Below are positions 1 through 12,225 of a stretch of DNA of 64,000 nucleotides, in pieces. Source of the stretch: Bursaphelenchus xylophilus (lineage: Eukaryota; Nematoda; Chromadorea; Rhabditida; Aphelenchoididae). Under the pieces are notes generated by a model. It worked only from the letters and a program-made list of their open reading frames with translations. It did no database searches and was not told where the DNA came from. Position 1 is the first letter of the stretch; every line of letters begins with the position of its first letter. The translations under genes and the position numbers were made by a program. The DNA lies in contig CAJFCV020000005.1 of NCBI GenBank assembly GCA_904066235.2, positions 4,583,501 through 4,647,500 on the forward strand, read 5' to 3'.

Positions 1-251
1 CAAGTTTTTCTCTCTTCGAAATGGCATAGCATAGGTAATTGGGATTACTTTTATAGTGTTCCTAGCTGTGATTACAACGCATATTTTTCAATTTTACCTT
101 TTTTCCCACAAACTTCGTCATAATAACAGCTTTTCTATAGAAATTTATGCAAATTTTATTTTTTCCCATTTTTTTCGTGTCACTTTATTTTTCTATCCAC
201 GCGACTGTAATGTTGCCAACATTTACGCAAAGATTTCAGCGACATGATGCG

Positions 252-2848
252 ATGAGACAGTGTCAGTTGACGACCTTGCTCCTCTGGGGCTGTGGGGCGG
301 CGGTTATTTTGTGGCTGATCATGGTCATGAAGCTCTCCAGTCGGGTCGACAACTCACAATTCAGCGGTAAGTTATGATCTTGTAGGGACCCTGGGTGAAT
401 TTTGGAAAGTCGCGGGTTTTCTGGGCAACAATCTCAAATTTTTACGGAAATTTCTGGCGAGGATGAACAAACTTTTCGCTCCAGATATAAGCCAACAACA
501 ACAGCTGAACTCGGCCCTCTCCGAGATCGATCGACTGCGCCGAGAAACTGCCGAACTCAAAAAGAAATTGGAAGCCAGCAATTCAGAGGCCAAGTCAGAT
601 CAAAAACTGGAATTAAATCCAGTCTTACCAGAGCCCAAAATCAATATAATCGACGGGAAATTGTACACAAAAGAACATGAAGTCGAAAGGAGAGAGTTGG
701 ATAATCAGATTAGGGAATTGTTTTACTATCTCCGAAGCCAAACGGATTCAGAAAATGGGGAGATCAAGGACAAGGTCAACTTTAGGCAACGGGTACTCAA
801 TCAGGTGAGTTTTGAGCTTTTCAAAATTTCTATTCGGCAATTGATGTCGTATTTTACCGACCAGGAGAATTATTTTCCGTATTTTTTATATTACTGTAGT
901 CAACTTCCCCCTAAAATTTTAATAAATAAAAAAATAAACTTTTACTTTCAGACGATCTCCTTGATGGCATTATCGACCAACTTTGGCTCTCTAGTCGACC
1001 AATCAGCCGTTTGGCACAAGCAGGAACTCCAGAAACTCACCGACCATATCCAAAAACGTATCTACGACCTTCAGCACCCATCTTCTTGCTCAAACACGCG
1101 GTATGTCTGCTTAATTCGTTTACCTATATTTTATTCGATGTATTTTATCCTCTGAAAACGCTTACTTTTACCAAAAAACGGCCTAATACGATCAGAGAAA
1201 GACTTGGCACATGTCCTAAAATTTGAGTCATGTGTTGGCTCTCGGATTTTTTTTTTATTCTTTTGTCGAAAAAGTAATGTGGATTCTTTCAGGGTATTAG
1301 TGTGTGATCTAAACAAAGGATGCGGCTTTGGATGTCAGTTGCATCACGTTTCTTACTGTCTAACAGTCGCTGCCGCCTCCAATCGAACAATGGTACTACA
1401 ACAAGATGGAGAAGGCTGGAGATACTCGAAACATGGGTGGACAGCTGTCTTTGAAGATGTTTCGGGTTGTAGATACGGAGATGCTGTTCAAGTATGTTTG
1501 ATTTATTTGTCGTTTATATTCTTCTTTAGAAGTCGGAGAAGGTCGAGGCGTGGAGATCCATCGATCAGCCGGACCGAGTGACCTTTCTGACCATCGTAGA
1601 TGCTCTTCACACTAAGCCAGCCCAATTGCCATTGTCTTTTCCCAAAGAGCTTGCCAATGAGTTGCTAACTCACCACTCAAATCCTCCAGTTTTCTTCGAA
1701 TCTCAATTTGTTTGGTATTTGATGCGATCGAATGATCATATGCGAGAGATTCTGGACAAAGCGGCTAGCAAAATCCCTTTTGGCGAAGGTATCAACATTT
1801 TTTCTTTTTCTTTCAAGATTTAGACTACTTTTCCGAGATTTTTTATTTTTTGTTACCTAATTATATTATTTTAGGTCCAATCGTTGGTCTACAGATCAGA
1901 AGGACGGATAAGATTGGACTAGAAGCTGCCTTCCATAGTGTGGATGAGTATATGAAGTGGACCGAGCTGTGGTATAAGGTGCAGGAGAAGAGATTATCGC
2001 CGGAAAGGCCATTGAAAAGACGGGTTTATATTGCGACAGATGATCCAAATGCGGTAAAAGAGGCGAGAGAAAAGTGAGCACTTGTGATTTCTGATCTATG
2101 AACTGTAAAACACCCGTTGGTTTTTTTAAAATATTAATTATTTTTTATTGTTTTAGGTACCCAGCTTATGAAGTGTATGCGGATGTCGGGATTGCTCAAT
2201 CAGCCCAACTTTCGAACAGATACACTGATGTCTCGTTGTATGGAGTTGTAACAGATGTCCATATGCTCTCTCGATGTGATTATCTCGTCTGCACATTCAG
2301 TTCTCAAGTCTGTCGGGTCGGCTATGAACTAAAACAAGTAAAGGACGGAGATGTGGCCGAGAAGTTTCATTCCTTGGACGATATTTATTATTATGGTGGT
2401 CAGCATGGTGAGTGGCGGATTTGGGAGTTTTTTTGGGGGAGTAATAAGGATTTTTTGGCGTTGTTAGCCGTATTTTATATTATTCATGAGGACTTATCAT
2501 TTTTAGTTAAAAAAATCAAAGTTTTTGTCCAGTTTGGTGTAGATTTGATTGATATTAGTGTTATCTTAAATTTGAAATGGATTTATGTTGTTGTAAGACA
2601 TCAATGTTTAAGCTATGGCCTTAATTTTACATTTTTCAGGCCACGAACAGATAACCTACGAACGCCATGAAAAACTTGCCTCAAATGAACTTGCCATGGA
2701 AGTAGGAGATACGATAGGAATTGCTGGTAATCATTGGGACGGTTGGAGCAAAGGAATTAACAAGCGAACAGGGGAAACTGGCCTCTATCCCAGCTATAAA
2801 ACCAGAGAGAAGTGGCGGATCGTCGACTTCCCGTTGTTCGCTCTTTAG
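252..2848 (+). CDS. fut-8: Alpha-1,6-fucosyltransferase (FUT8-like), 8 exons
   Basis: Golgi enzyme that transfers fucose from GDP-fucose to the innermost GlcNAc of N-glycans. Exons I can join: 252-366, about 410-804, 952-1100, 1293-1491, 1530-1788, 1875-2073, 2157-2407, 2640-2848; about 590 residues, close to the family's ~575. The product starts with a short cytoplasmic tail and one membrane segment (LLLWGCGAAVILWLIMVM), giving a type II topology. A coiled-coil stem follows. The catalytic domain carries NKGCGFGCQLHH and the GDP-fucose motif QIRRTDKIGLEAAFH, then YIATDDP and a C-terminal SH3 domain (GDTIGIAGNHWDGWSKG) typical of FUT8. The join between exons 1 and 2 is uncertain: acceptors at 385 or 409 both keep frame, giving a 19- or 43-base intron. 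The ATG at 252 is chosen because it leads straight into the membrane segment. Family identity is secure. Confidence 0.93.
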
Positions 2849-4761
2849 TTGGTATCAGACACTGGTTGTAACAATATACACGACATGGTAATAGGGTCTG
2901 CAAAACATCAAATATCAAGGATGGTATTTTCGAATACATTTTTGTGAAGATTTTTCTTCTTTTCTGTACATTTTTTGTTTAAATACCGGTCATAATGGAA
3001 ATACTCACGCTTTAAATGTTAAATAACTCATCGGTCTAATTGAAAATATTGCTTTAAGATACGAAAACTGCGTCAGTTTTAATATTTTAGCTAAAATTAG
3101 GGAAATTTTAGGTTTTTGTTAGACTTTTTTGTTTCTATAATACAATACGTCATGCTGACGCTGTTTTTTCTTCTGAATTTTCGATGGTGCGAGATTCGGA
3201 AGCACTGGATTCCCGCTTTCCTCTCTTTAATTCCCCGGTACTCTGCCTAATTCTTGTCCCTTTTTACATTTCAAAGTCTCCGAATTTAATTCTATTCCAG
3301 CCATTCTCTAACATAATATATTTTGGTTCTCCAATAAACAGATTTTTATTAATCTTTTGAAGAAATCTTCGAATTTTTGAAACTGGAGGTCTGAAGTAAT
3401 ATAAAAGGTATTTTAGGTCATTTTATGCCATAAAGTTGCAGATTGTGTCCAAAGATAGTCATTTATTGTCTCTATTTGGATAGTAGTAAGGCAAATCGAA
3501 TGAAATATGGTAATGTCCCCTGTAAATAATGTAAATAAAAGGCGATGTTATTGTTTTCCCCGAGGAATCAGAGAACCAATCCCCCGTCTCCAGACCCCCT
3601 TAACTCGGCATAATTAGCCTCTTTAAGTGAACGCCTCGAGGCGTAAATTATTCCTGTTTTTTTTTGCGTGGCCCGAGATGGCCAAACTGATAATTAAGAG
3701 TGGCATTTGAGCTGTGATTTTTACGATTTTCCGGAATTCCACGTAATTTTTAATGCGACAGAAGGGCTAATTGAAGGGGTGAGGTGGTTTTGAAATTTTT
3801 TGGAGAAGCAGGGAAGTCTAGTAGAGTTTGCAAAAAGTAGTTTTTGGACGCCAACACCTGGGAATGGCACGAATTTTGACAAATCAGCGTGATTGGAGGT
3901 ACAAATTTTTGGATTGAAAGGTCGGAGTTCAAACATTGCGGGAAGATTTTCCTCAAGTGTTGCAAACATCGTCTATACTGGCCGTATTTAAGACCCTGAA
4001 ATTCTGGAAATGCTTTGCCAAGGTTGCTGAGATATTCAACGAGGTATACAGACAAGACCATCAAAAAATGTTTTTTAATTTGTGACGTTTTCGGTCTCAA
4101 AATATCGATGACGAGTTTCGCGTGGGTCTTGGAGATTTTGGGCTTGATTTTTGTCAATTTTTATCAAAATCTGTACCACAAACATAAAATTTTCCCCTCA
4201 ATCCCCAAATTCCAGATCTCACTTTTCAAATTTATACTCTCAATTTTAATTTTCAATCCCTTAAAGGTCCTTCTCCTCCGGATTTTAATCCCATCTCCAA
4301 CACAAACATAACAACCAATATTCTGGTGCATAATATTAAGAGGGATAAATCTGGTTCGTACGTGGTCCATCCATCCATCAGCGGCTCCATCAACTGTCAT
4401 TTCCCCCAATCTCACGTGGAATTAATTAATTTATTGGCCAATTTTTGGACTTTGCTTTCGCTTTGGCCGAAATTAGCCTAGACTTGGAGCAGAAAGGAGG
4501 CGGGAGTTCCGGAAAAACTCTGAAATTGTTTTTCGTCACCACTCTCGTGGACAGTGGAGGAGATTTTTGGGGCTTACGGTAGTTCACAGGTGGGCTTTCA
4601 GTTCAAACATTGGAAATTGGGCGAAACATTCATTACTGAATAAGCAATTTTGTTCGAAAAATAATAATTAAAGGGTTTACAACATCTTCGAGGTCACTTT
4701 AGCAATTTACAACAATTTTAAGTTAATGATTTTTGAAATTTATTACACCTTTATCTGCTAA

Positions 4762-5207
4762 CAGGGGAATTACTCCAAGTGCGACGCTCAGATTTTGATG
4801 AAACTTGGCACAAATTTAGATTAATTTTTTCTAAGATATATGCGAGAATCCTAGCTCGCGCTTTGCAGAAACAACCGATATTTTTAGATCGAAAGTCGGC
4901 CAAAATTTAGGACTTTTAGGACTTTCGGCACGAAAAGTTTCATGCCTATTTCTACCGCAAAGGATAATGTTTCTACAAAAAATCAAATTTTTCCGCGCGA
5001 AACTGCCAAAGTTATGGCCAAAAAGGTGTTTTCTCTCTGACCGCTCTCCACGTTTAGCGTGCTCTCTCGGCGGCAAAATCGTTCGATATCTCGACGGCGC
5101 CCGCAAAGCGCGACCTAAAACTTTCAGAAATTGATATTTAGTCCATACCCGACGTGTGTGCAAATTTTAAAGAAAATCTGAGCGTCGCACTTGGAGCACT
5201 TCCCCTG
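4762..5207. mobile_element. PIF/Harbinger-like MITE, copy 1
   Basis: A 446-bp element with terminal inverted repeats beginning CAGGGGAATTACTCC on the left and ending GGAGCACTTCCCCTG on the right. It is flanked by a direct 3-bp duplication TAA (4759-4761 and 5208-5210). A second copy lies at 22618-23052 in the same orientation, with TTA duplications. A 3-bp TWA target duplication is the hallmark of the PIF/Harbinger superfamily. There is no transposase, so it is non-autonomous. The frame at 4831-5163 recurs in the second copy only because the DNA is repeated. Confidence 0.82.
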
Positions 5208-6089
5208 TAAAATGTAATTTTACCTCCTAAAAAAATTTTTTTGAACAGAATTTATATCACGCTATGCGTTTTGACCTTTCCTTTCCCTTATAACGCATTT
5301 TCCTCGAGATTTTATGGTGAAATTCAATCTATGCCCTGAGGGCTTATCTCTTCAGGAAACATTCCTTCCGCCGCTGGCGTCATTCCATTTAAAAATTAAT
5401 TCAATTCACCCGCAAAAGTTAATTTTTGAGCCTAATTTGGGCCGACAGTACTGCCTTTACTTATCCTAATATTTTTTGCAAAAAAATTGTTTTATTTTTG
5501 CCGTTTTTTAGACCTAATATTTTAGGTCGCATTTAATCAATTCTTTCAATTTGAGTCCAAGAATACCAAAATATCGCCAAGGAAAGGGCCTTGTAATCCC
5601 TTCGTTTTGCGCAAATTCCCTGAGGCTGATCAAATTTTGGGTTGTTTTGGAGAGACCAAAAACTTATGAGAGCTCTCTAAAAGTTGAAGAAAGAGAAGTT
5701 TCTGGGATAATTGAGAGACAATGAAACAATAAACATCTCATTTAAGCTTCTCATTTCTCGTTTTTACAATTCATTTTCAGACAAAAGTCCAAAAAGGGAT
5801 AATTTTTGTTGTTGATGACATTGAAATGGCAAACAGTCACTGTATTCTGGGGGCCTCATATTTTGGCTATTCTTTTGTAACGGAACGTTGAAACTTTTCT
5901 GTCAAAACACAGACGTTTGAATTTTTAAATTGTTTAAAATTTTTTCTTTGATTTTTTAAAATTTTCACAAATTTAACGTTCTAAAGATTCCTAAGTTTTC
6001 AACAAATTCCAAGAAAACAACATTATTTCTGATGACGTCATTTGCTCTAAAATGGACGTTAGTCCTGTAATTTTTTCCCAAAATGTTTA

Positions 6090-7166
6090 CAGGGTGTTTC
6101 AAGAAATTTGGAACAAATGATTTGCTTATATCTTTGTGTTCTTTGCAGCTATCAACGAATTTCATTTCGCTTCTAAAAATTGACAGCGTGCGTTTTTAGA
6201 ATCTCAAAAAAAAAAAATTTTTTTTGTCGGCGGAGGGCCGATTTCTCGGCGAAGAAAATTAGGGCCTTTTTTAAAAATCACATCGTATTACATGGCGGAA
6301 ACGCCGTTGCAACGGCTAAAATCAAGTTTACGTTACACCTCCGTCGATTTTACGGTATGCATTTTTTTGTTTTCGATTTTACGCGCACCTGCGGAGGCGC
6401 GGCGGAGACTTCAGATTTCGGCGGACGTTGTTTTGGGTCTTCGGCTGTTGCAATTCATGTTGGAAAAGAGGTTGGGGTTATTTTTTGTTGTCATCCGATG
6501 CACAGATGACAAAAATTTCGTGCTTTTTTTCCCCGGCGGAGGATTCGGCGGAGGCTTTATCAAAGGGTCAAAGCGGTCTTACGAGTCCGGGAAAATTCTC
6601 AGCTGCAAGAATCCATCAGAGCAGCATTGTCTTTCAAAGATTTTTGATTTTTTTGGTCCGGCGGACAAATCGGCGGAGTTTTGTTTTTACTGTTTGATAA
6701 AGCCTCCGCCGACTCCTCCGCCGGGGATAAAAAGCACGAAATTTTTGCCATCTGTGCATCGGATGACAACAAAAAATCACCCAAACCTCCTTTTCCAACA
6801 CGAATTGCAACCGCCGAAGGCCCAAAACAACGTCCGCCGAAATCCGAGGTCTCCGCCGCGCATCCGCGGAAGTTCGTAAAATCGAAAACGCAAAAAATGC
6901 ATACCGTAAAATCGATGGAGGTATTACGTAAACTTGATTTCAGCCGTTGCAACGGCGTTTCCGCCACGTAATACGCTGTGATTTTTAAAAAAGGCCCTAA
7001 TTTTCTCCGCCGAGAAATGGGCCGTCCGCCGACGAAAAAAAAAATTTTTTGAGATTCTCAAAACGCACGCTGTCAATTTTTAGAAGCAAAAAGAAATTCG
7101 TTGATAGCTGCAAAGAACACAAAGATATAAGCAAATCATTTGTTCCAAATTTCTTGAAACACCCTG
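6090..7166. mobile_element. Foldback (near full-length palindrome) element, Tc1/mariner-like ends
   Basis: A 1,077-bp inverted repeat whose arms run almost to the centre (around 6.63 kb). It begins CAGGGTGTTTCAAG, ends with the reverse complement, and is flanked by TA on both sides (6088-6089, 7167-7168). The CAGGGTG start and TA duplication match the Tc1/mariner elements elsewhere in this window. Nearly the same peptide (MAETPLQRLKSSLR) is readable on both strands, a consequence of the palindrome. No transposase is present. Confidence 0.85.
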
Positions 7167-7599
7167 TACTTGAGTCATCAAGAATATTTTTATTTTAACT
7201 CTCGTTTTCCAAAAAAAAATTTGACGTATATACTTTTTCCTACAATGGTCGTATCTTGTAGGCGTTTGTTTTATGGCTTTAATTCTTTAGTGATCACACA
7301 ATTTCCTTTTCAAAAACAAAATTTTTCTTATTCCAAATTCCTGATGACTTTGCTTCAGAATTGATAAAAATAGTTGTAAGAAAATCCAGGAACTTCCTTT
7401 TTGCCCCGCTTCCTGGAAGATTGCTTTATCCGATTTGGGTTGTTATTGTTCTCTGAACTCGGGAAGAGACCGGTCTCTTCACAGAACACCCAATTGCTTA
7501 CAATCTAATCGTATTTCAACTGTTTTAGAGGTCAAATAAGTGCTGATAACTGCTTAAAAGGGCGGTTTTACACAACACTTGTTACCATTTCCGTCGGCG

Positions 7600-9572
7600 A
7601 TGGGGAATCATTCATCTTTCAGCAAGTCGGTGGTGAGTTCAATATGCAAATTTAAAAATTTATGAATTTGTCCACGCTATTTTTATTTCAATTGAACAAG
7701 TTGCGAATTAGTTAGAAGCAAGGCGTATAATACTTGTACAAAAAATCATTTTTTTTCCCATGTAAAATTCTACAATAAAAATACATATTACAAATACGAA
7801 GTCTCTGCGCCACCTCCGCCGGAAGTTATAGTCTTCCACTTTCCTTCACGTTTTTTGTAAGACCCTGTATATTAGGAGAAAAGAACATTTTTCTATGACC
7901 GTCTCTCCTCTTTCCGTTGTCCCTTTTTTAGAAATCCCGACTAAAATTTTGAGCAAAAATATATAAGTAATGCTGTTTCTTAAATTGTAATCTCCTTCCC
8001 TAGGACCAAAACGATGAGAATCTCCTTCGTCGAAACATGCGGACCTTTTCGCCGATGCCCTCGCTGGAGGAAGCGCGGACCATCAGAAGTCGAAGTTTGG
8101 AGCCTCGGGCGACCGCCGAAATCCATATGGTGGAGCACAGTAAATCGGCGAGATATACGCGGAAGAAAACAACATGCCCCAGATTATGGGATCCGAATGA
8201 CCCCAGGCTGTTTGCATTGGCCCGCCAAGAGGAGCAGAAGAGGAAACAAACCCTGGTGGACGAACGGCCAAGGAGTCCAAGCCCGGCACCTGGATTGGGT
8301 AAGGGAAATGAATGGATTCGGAAATAGGACGGGCATGTCATAGATAATACTTGCAATTTTGGCTGAAGATTTGTAAAAGGGTATAAATCAATTCCTGAAA
8401 TTTTTAGTTTTTTCTTTACAAGGGAAGCCGATATGTTCAATGATCACGGCAGAGCAGAGATCATGGAAAATGAGGAGAGATGGCCACAGAAAAGCTTTTT
8501 TCGGTTTTATCTTTTTCATAATTTGTTACTCATTTAGAATACGAAATTTTTATAATAATTCGAAATCAGCTTTTTTTGAGTAAAACTGGATCTGAAAAAC
8601 TTGTGGATTTGTGCGCCCCGCGATCTCTCAAGATTATTTCAGAAGATTTTAGTCCTTATTTGTGCCAAATTACAAGATTTTTCCCCAAATTTATTGCATT
8701 TGTCTCAAAAATGATAATATCATTAATATTATTTTTTTCAGTTTCGGAGCGAAGTTGCATAACCGGAATGACCCGGCATCACAAAATGATTCTCCAGAAG
8801 ATCTGGATGCGCGCTTCCGAAGCGGATATAAACGAATGTTCCCGGAATATGATGTCCCATCTCCTCAGATCCAATCAGCAGTTATATCAGATGTTCAACC
8901 TGGTCGGGATGACAGACAAGGAGATCCAGCAGAGCATTCCCTTCAATCGACAAGCCGCTAATTTTGCCATGGTCTTTGATTTCGTGATCACCAACCTCAC
9001 CGATGACTTGAATCGGGTCGCCTTTGCTTTGGAGGTAGGGATTTGGGGTACGGAATATTTTAGTAAAGAATTTTTGTAGGATAAATATTGGTCGATAAAC
9101 TTTGGTCGACCTCAATTTTTTATACAAATTCGAGCTTTTTAGTTCGTGCTTTATGTATTATACAAAATTTGCTGGATCTTGCGGAAAAAAATAAATTAAA
9201 AAAGTTAAGGCTTTAACGTTAAGGGTTTTCAAAGCGAGGACTGCAATTTTTCCACAAAAAATCAAGTTTTCGTAATTTTACGACCAAAAAATTTTTTAAG
9301 AAATTACAGTAATTTAATTATTCTGCTTTCAGTTCCTCGGCCAACACCACGCCGATCTCGGATTCACCATCGATCAGCCATTCTGGGCCCTGTTTAATCG
9401 CGTTTTCGAGGACAATCCCCCCAAGTTGGTGTTCCAAAACCCCGAAGGCCATCAGGTTTGGAAGTTGATGGTGAATTTTGTGGTCCGCCAAGTGAAGAAC
9501 GGCTACGTGAAAGAGATGGAATCACCTCAGAGAAAGACCTCCAACACTCTGCATGTGGACAGACCTTACTGA
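7600..9572 (+). CDS. Globin with N-terminal extension, probably N-myristoylated
   Basis: Heme-binding globin. Exons 7600-7632, 8004-8298, 8742-9034 and 9333-9572 join in frame to about 287 residues. The protein starts MGNHSSFSK, a good N-myristoylation signal, which suggests membrane attachment. About 110 residues of Arg/Ser-rich, probably disordered extension follow, then a globin fold starting MTRHHKMILQKIW. The E helix contains NRQAANFAMVF, with Gln in the likely distal position. The F helix contains FLGQHHADLGF, with the expected proximal His. Nematodes have many such extended globins with sensory or redox roles; which paralogue this is cannot be told from sequence alone. The start is set by a clean MG start followed at once by a GTGAGT donor. 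A polyadenylation signal lies at 9708. Confidence 0.88.
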
Positions 9573-9707
9573 ATACCTTTTTTGGATGTGGAAGGCAACT
9601 TTTTGAGGAGATTTTACTTTTTCCTTTTGAAGAAGATGAAATTGGTCTTCAAAATGTTGACATTTCCATATTCGGCACGATCTCATCCAATGTACATAAG
9701 CTTATTC

Positions 9708-9713
9708 AATAAA
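9708..9713 (+). terminator. Polyadenylation signal of the globin gene
   Basis: AATAAA, 136 bases after the globin stop codon, in an AT-rich context. It is the first such hexamer after the stop. Confidence 0.6.
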
Positions 9714-12225
9714 ATTTTTTACAATTGTCTGATGTGTTGTATGTATAAATGGGAGAATTCTCAAAATTAGAGGAGGATGAGACTTGATGATCCCGTTCAG
9801 GAATTGAGATTCGATTTTTTTGAGATAGCTGGCGGATTTTTAACCATCGTTTTGCGTCTAACCGTCTAAATTTTTTGGCCAAAATGATCGCAAATGGCCA
9901 GGGCGTATGTGGAAAATTTGAAAAAAAAAATTCTGGGCCTCACAACACTCTTAATCAGCAAATCACGTTTAAATATTTATCAAAAAATAACTGTGGTAGC
10001 ACTAACTTTTTAGTTACGATGTGTTCTTATCTCATCTTCGATGATAACCATAGATTAAAGTAATATAATCATCACAAGATTCTTTGTTTGTCTCGTTAAA
10101 ACAACAGTGCCATTATCAGCACAAATATAAAAACTGTATTGTCTTTGTCTTCCCTCCAAAATTCTCAAAATTCCCAATTTTCCTCTTTTTCTTACCAGAA
10201 CATACTGCAATATCGGAAATGATTTAAAATCTTTTTTTTCGATAAAGGCCCATTTATCTCCTCAAGGTCTTGCAATAAAACCCGAAGGTAAAAGGTCTCT
10301 GTTAAAGGTTACTTTAACAGCTCAGCCTCAAAAATCTTCGTGGGAGTATTTGCTTTGGAATTTTATTAAAATAAATGGAAGTAAATACAGTTTTCGGATA
10401 GTAAAAAAGGTCACGGTAATTTTTATTTGTCCTGCGTGAAACTGAGATCCCACCAAATTACTGCGTAAAAACACGTGGACTCGAAGAAAACGAGGAGTCC
10501 CGTCTGTTTTTTTAGACCAATCGGTCAAAAACAAGGCGAGAAACGTCCATTTTCAGCGATTCCTACCTAGTGTAACATAATGATTTGAAATTTTTGATAA
10601 GATTATTGCTTAGTATGGCTTCTGAAACTTTCTAGATCTAAAATAATTTGTTTAAAGTGTGTTTGGAGCAATGTCCACTTGTCTGGACATCGTTTTTCCC
10701 TCCGATTGTTATCCTTTTCCTCAATCTCCGAAGGGGCGAAAGAAAAGATCCCTTTTTACTTTCCAAAACAGGTATTAATAGGGCTGATGGCAGTTGCTGA
10801 GAAGAGTCATACGATGACTACTGCCTCACTAGTCGTTATTTTAGACTTACTTTTGGAAACTTTTAGCATTCTATCTATGAGTTCCAAGCAAAATTAATTT
10901 TGTGATTTTCCACTTTTTACCGCTAAATTTTACATTTTACATTACTGTATGATATTTATTCCGCGTTTTTATTCCATTTTCAGCGGAGACTTCGGCTGGA
11001 AACCTCTTCGGATGCCAATAAAATACCATGTAAAAAATGATGACTATTAAAAAAAAGTCTATTCCACAACTTTGTAACACGCAGATATTCCCACAGTGAA
11101 GTCGTTTTCACTTTCTTTTGTAACTTTTCTTTCGATCTGGATCTTCTTCAACGATTACACAAAGGATCAAAGCGGAGAAACAGCTAATGTTATATTGTAG
11201 TAGGTGTCAGATGATATTTAAGGGAAAGCGAAACATAATCGCCACAGGAAATGCCGGTTTTAGCGCGGGATTGAAAGCAAAGGGCCTGTCATTTAGTCGT
11301 ATGTTGTTGATCGTTCGTAATGTAGTCAAAAATTTCAAAAAAGGTCAATTTTCCGTATTGACCTGGATGTTTGGCCAAAAATTTTAAAAATCTCAAAATT
11401 ACAGTAAGAAACTCTCTCAAATCTGGATAAATTTCATTATTAACCCGTAACATTCTTAAGCAGTAATTGTAAATTGGTAGTTAACCCGCTGACCCACTCT
11501 TTCCAAACCCCCTTTCTCTCCTCTATCAGCCGTTTTCTCAATGCGTTCGAGAAATCGATGGGTTTTCTCGTCGAATTAGAGCGAAAAATGGATTGGAAAA
11601 AGATTGAAACCAGCGAAAAAAGCGGTGCCAAAAAAGGAAAGCCGAGATCAACTGATAAAAAATGGATCCCGACCTTAGGCGATTCAAGTTTCGCAAGGGG
11701 TTTGCAACATTTTTGGAGAATCAACGATTCTTTTTTGTTTTTTTAAGGAAAAAATAACTTTTAAAGATCTGAAACTTGAGATTTTTTGACCTGACATCAA
11801 GTATAATATAATTTTATTCAAGATCCTACAAATTGGATGACTTTCGAATCAAATAGCCTCTAATCGAAGGCATATTCGGTATGCTTATTGGATTCGGTCG
11901 TTAAAAATAATTGGAAATATTAATTTTGGTGACCTGGATGAATATTTTATTGTAATATCCGACCAAAATCGTCTCTTCTTGTCACACTTTTGTTCTCCCT
12001 GCACCGAAATGAATGTAGCGGAGCGTGAGAAGATGTGGGAAGCTCTGTGAAGGTGAAGGAAGGGACCTTCCGAATCCTCTTTTTTCATCCGATTCGAAGA
12101 CTTTCCGATAAATTACTTCTAATTGTTTATGTTTAGACTTCCTGATCTCTTATCTGCTACTTGTCGGTTATAAGTCTCGGTCTATGCTGCTTTAACCTCC
12201 AACTTCGAAATTAATTATATTAACC
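9714..12225. other. Intergenic stretch without a supported gene
   Basis: Several short frames exist (10679-10897, 11474-11746 and its shadow on the other strand). None shows a recognisable domain or a convincing exon chain. A TTTTCAG-like acceptor near 10982 is followed by about 40 open bases and an AATAAA, which could be the last exon of a small unrecognised gene. I cannot support more than that. Confidence 0.45.

Larger units (their letters stand above)
2849..7599. other. Gene-poor stretch with two inverted-repeat elements
   Basis: No exon chain with splice sites and a recognisable protein was found here on either strand. The open frames are short, AT-rich and without family resemblance. 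The stretch holds the Harbinger-like MITE at 4762-5207 and the foldback element at 6090-7166; their frames (for example 4831-5163 and 6292-6879) are by-products of the repeats. The last few hundred bases are probably the promoter of the globin gene. Confidence 0.6.

Noticed and set aside
4831..5163. 110-residue frame with a near copy at 22687-22920
   Set aside because: Both lie inside copies of the same MITE; frame length differs and no protein family is recognised.
6292..6967. Frames starting MAETPLQRLKSS on both strands
   Set aside because: Produced by the palindrome of the foldback element, not independent genes.
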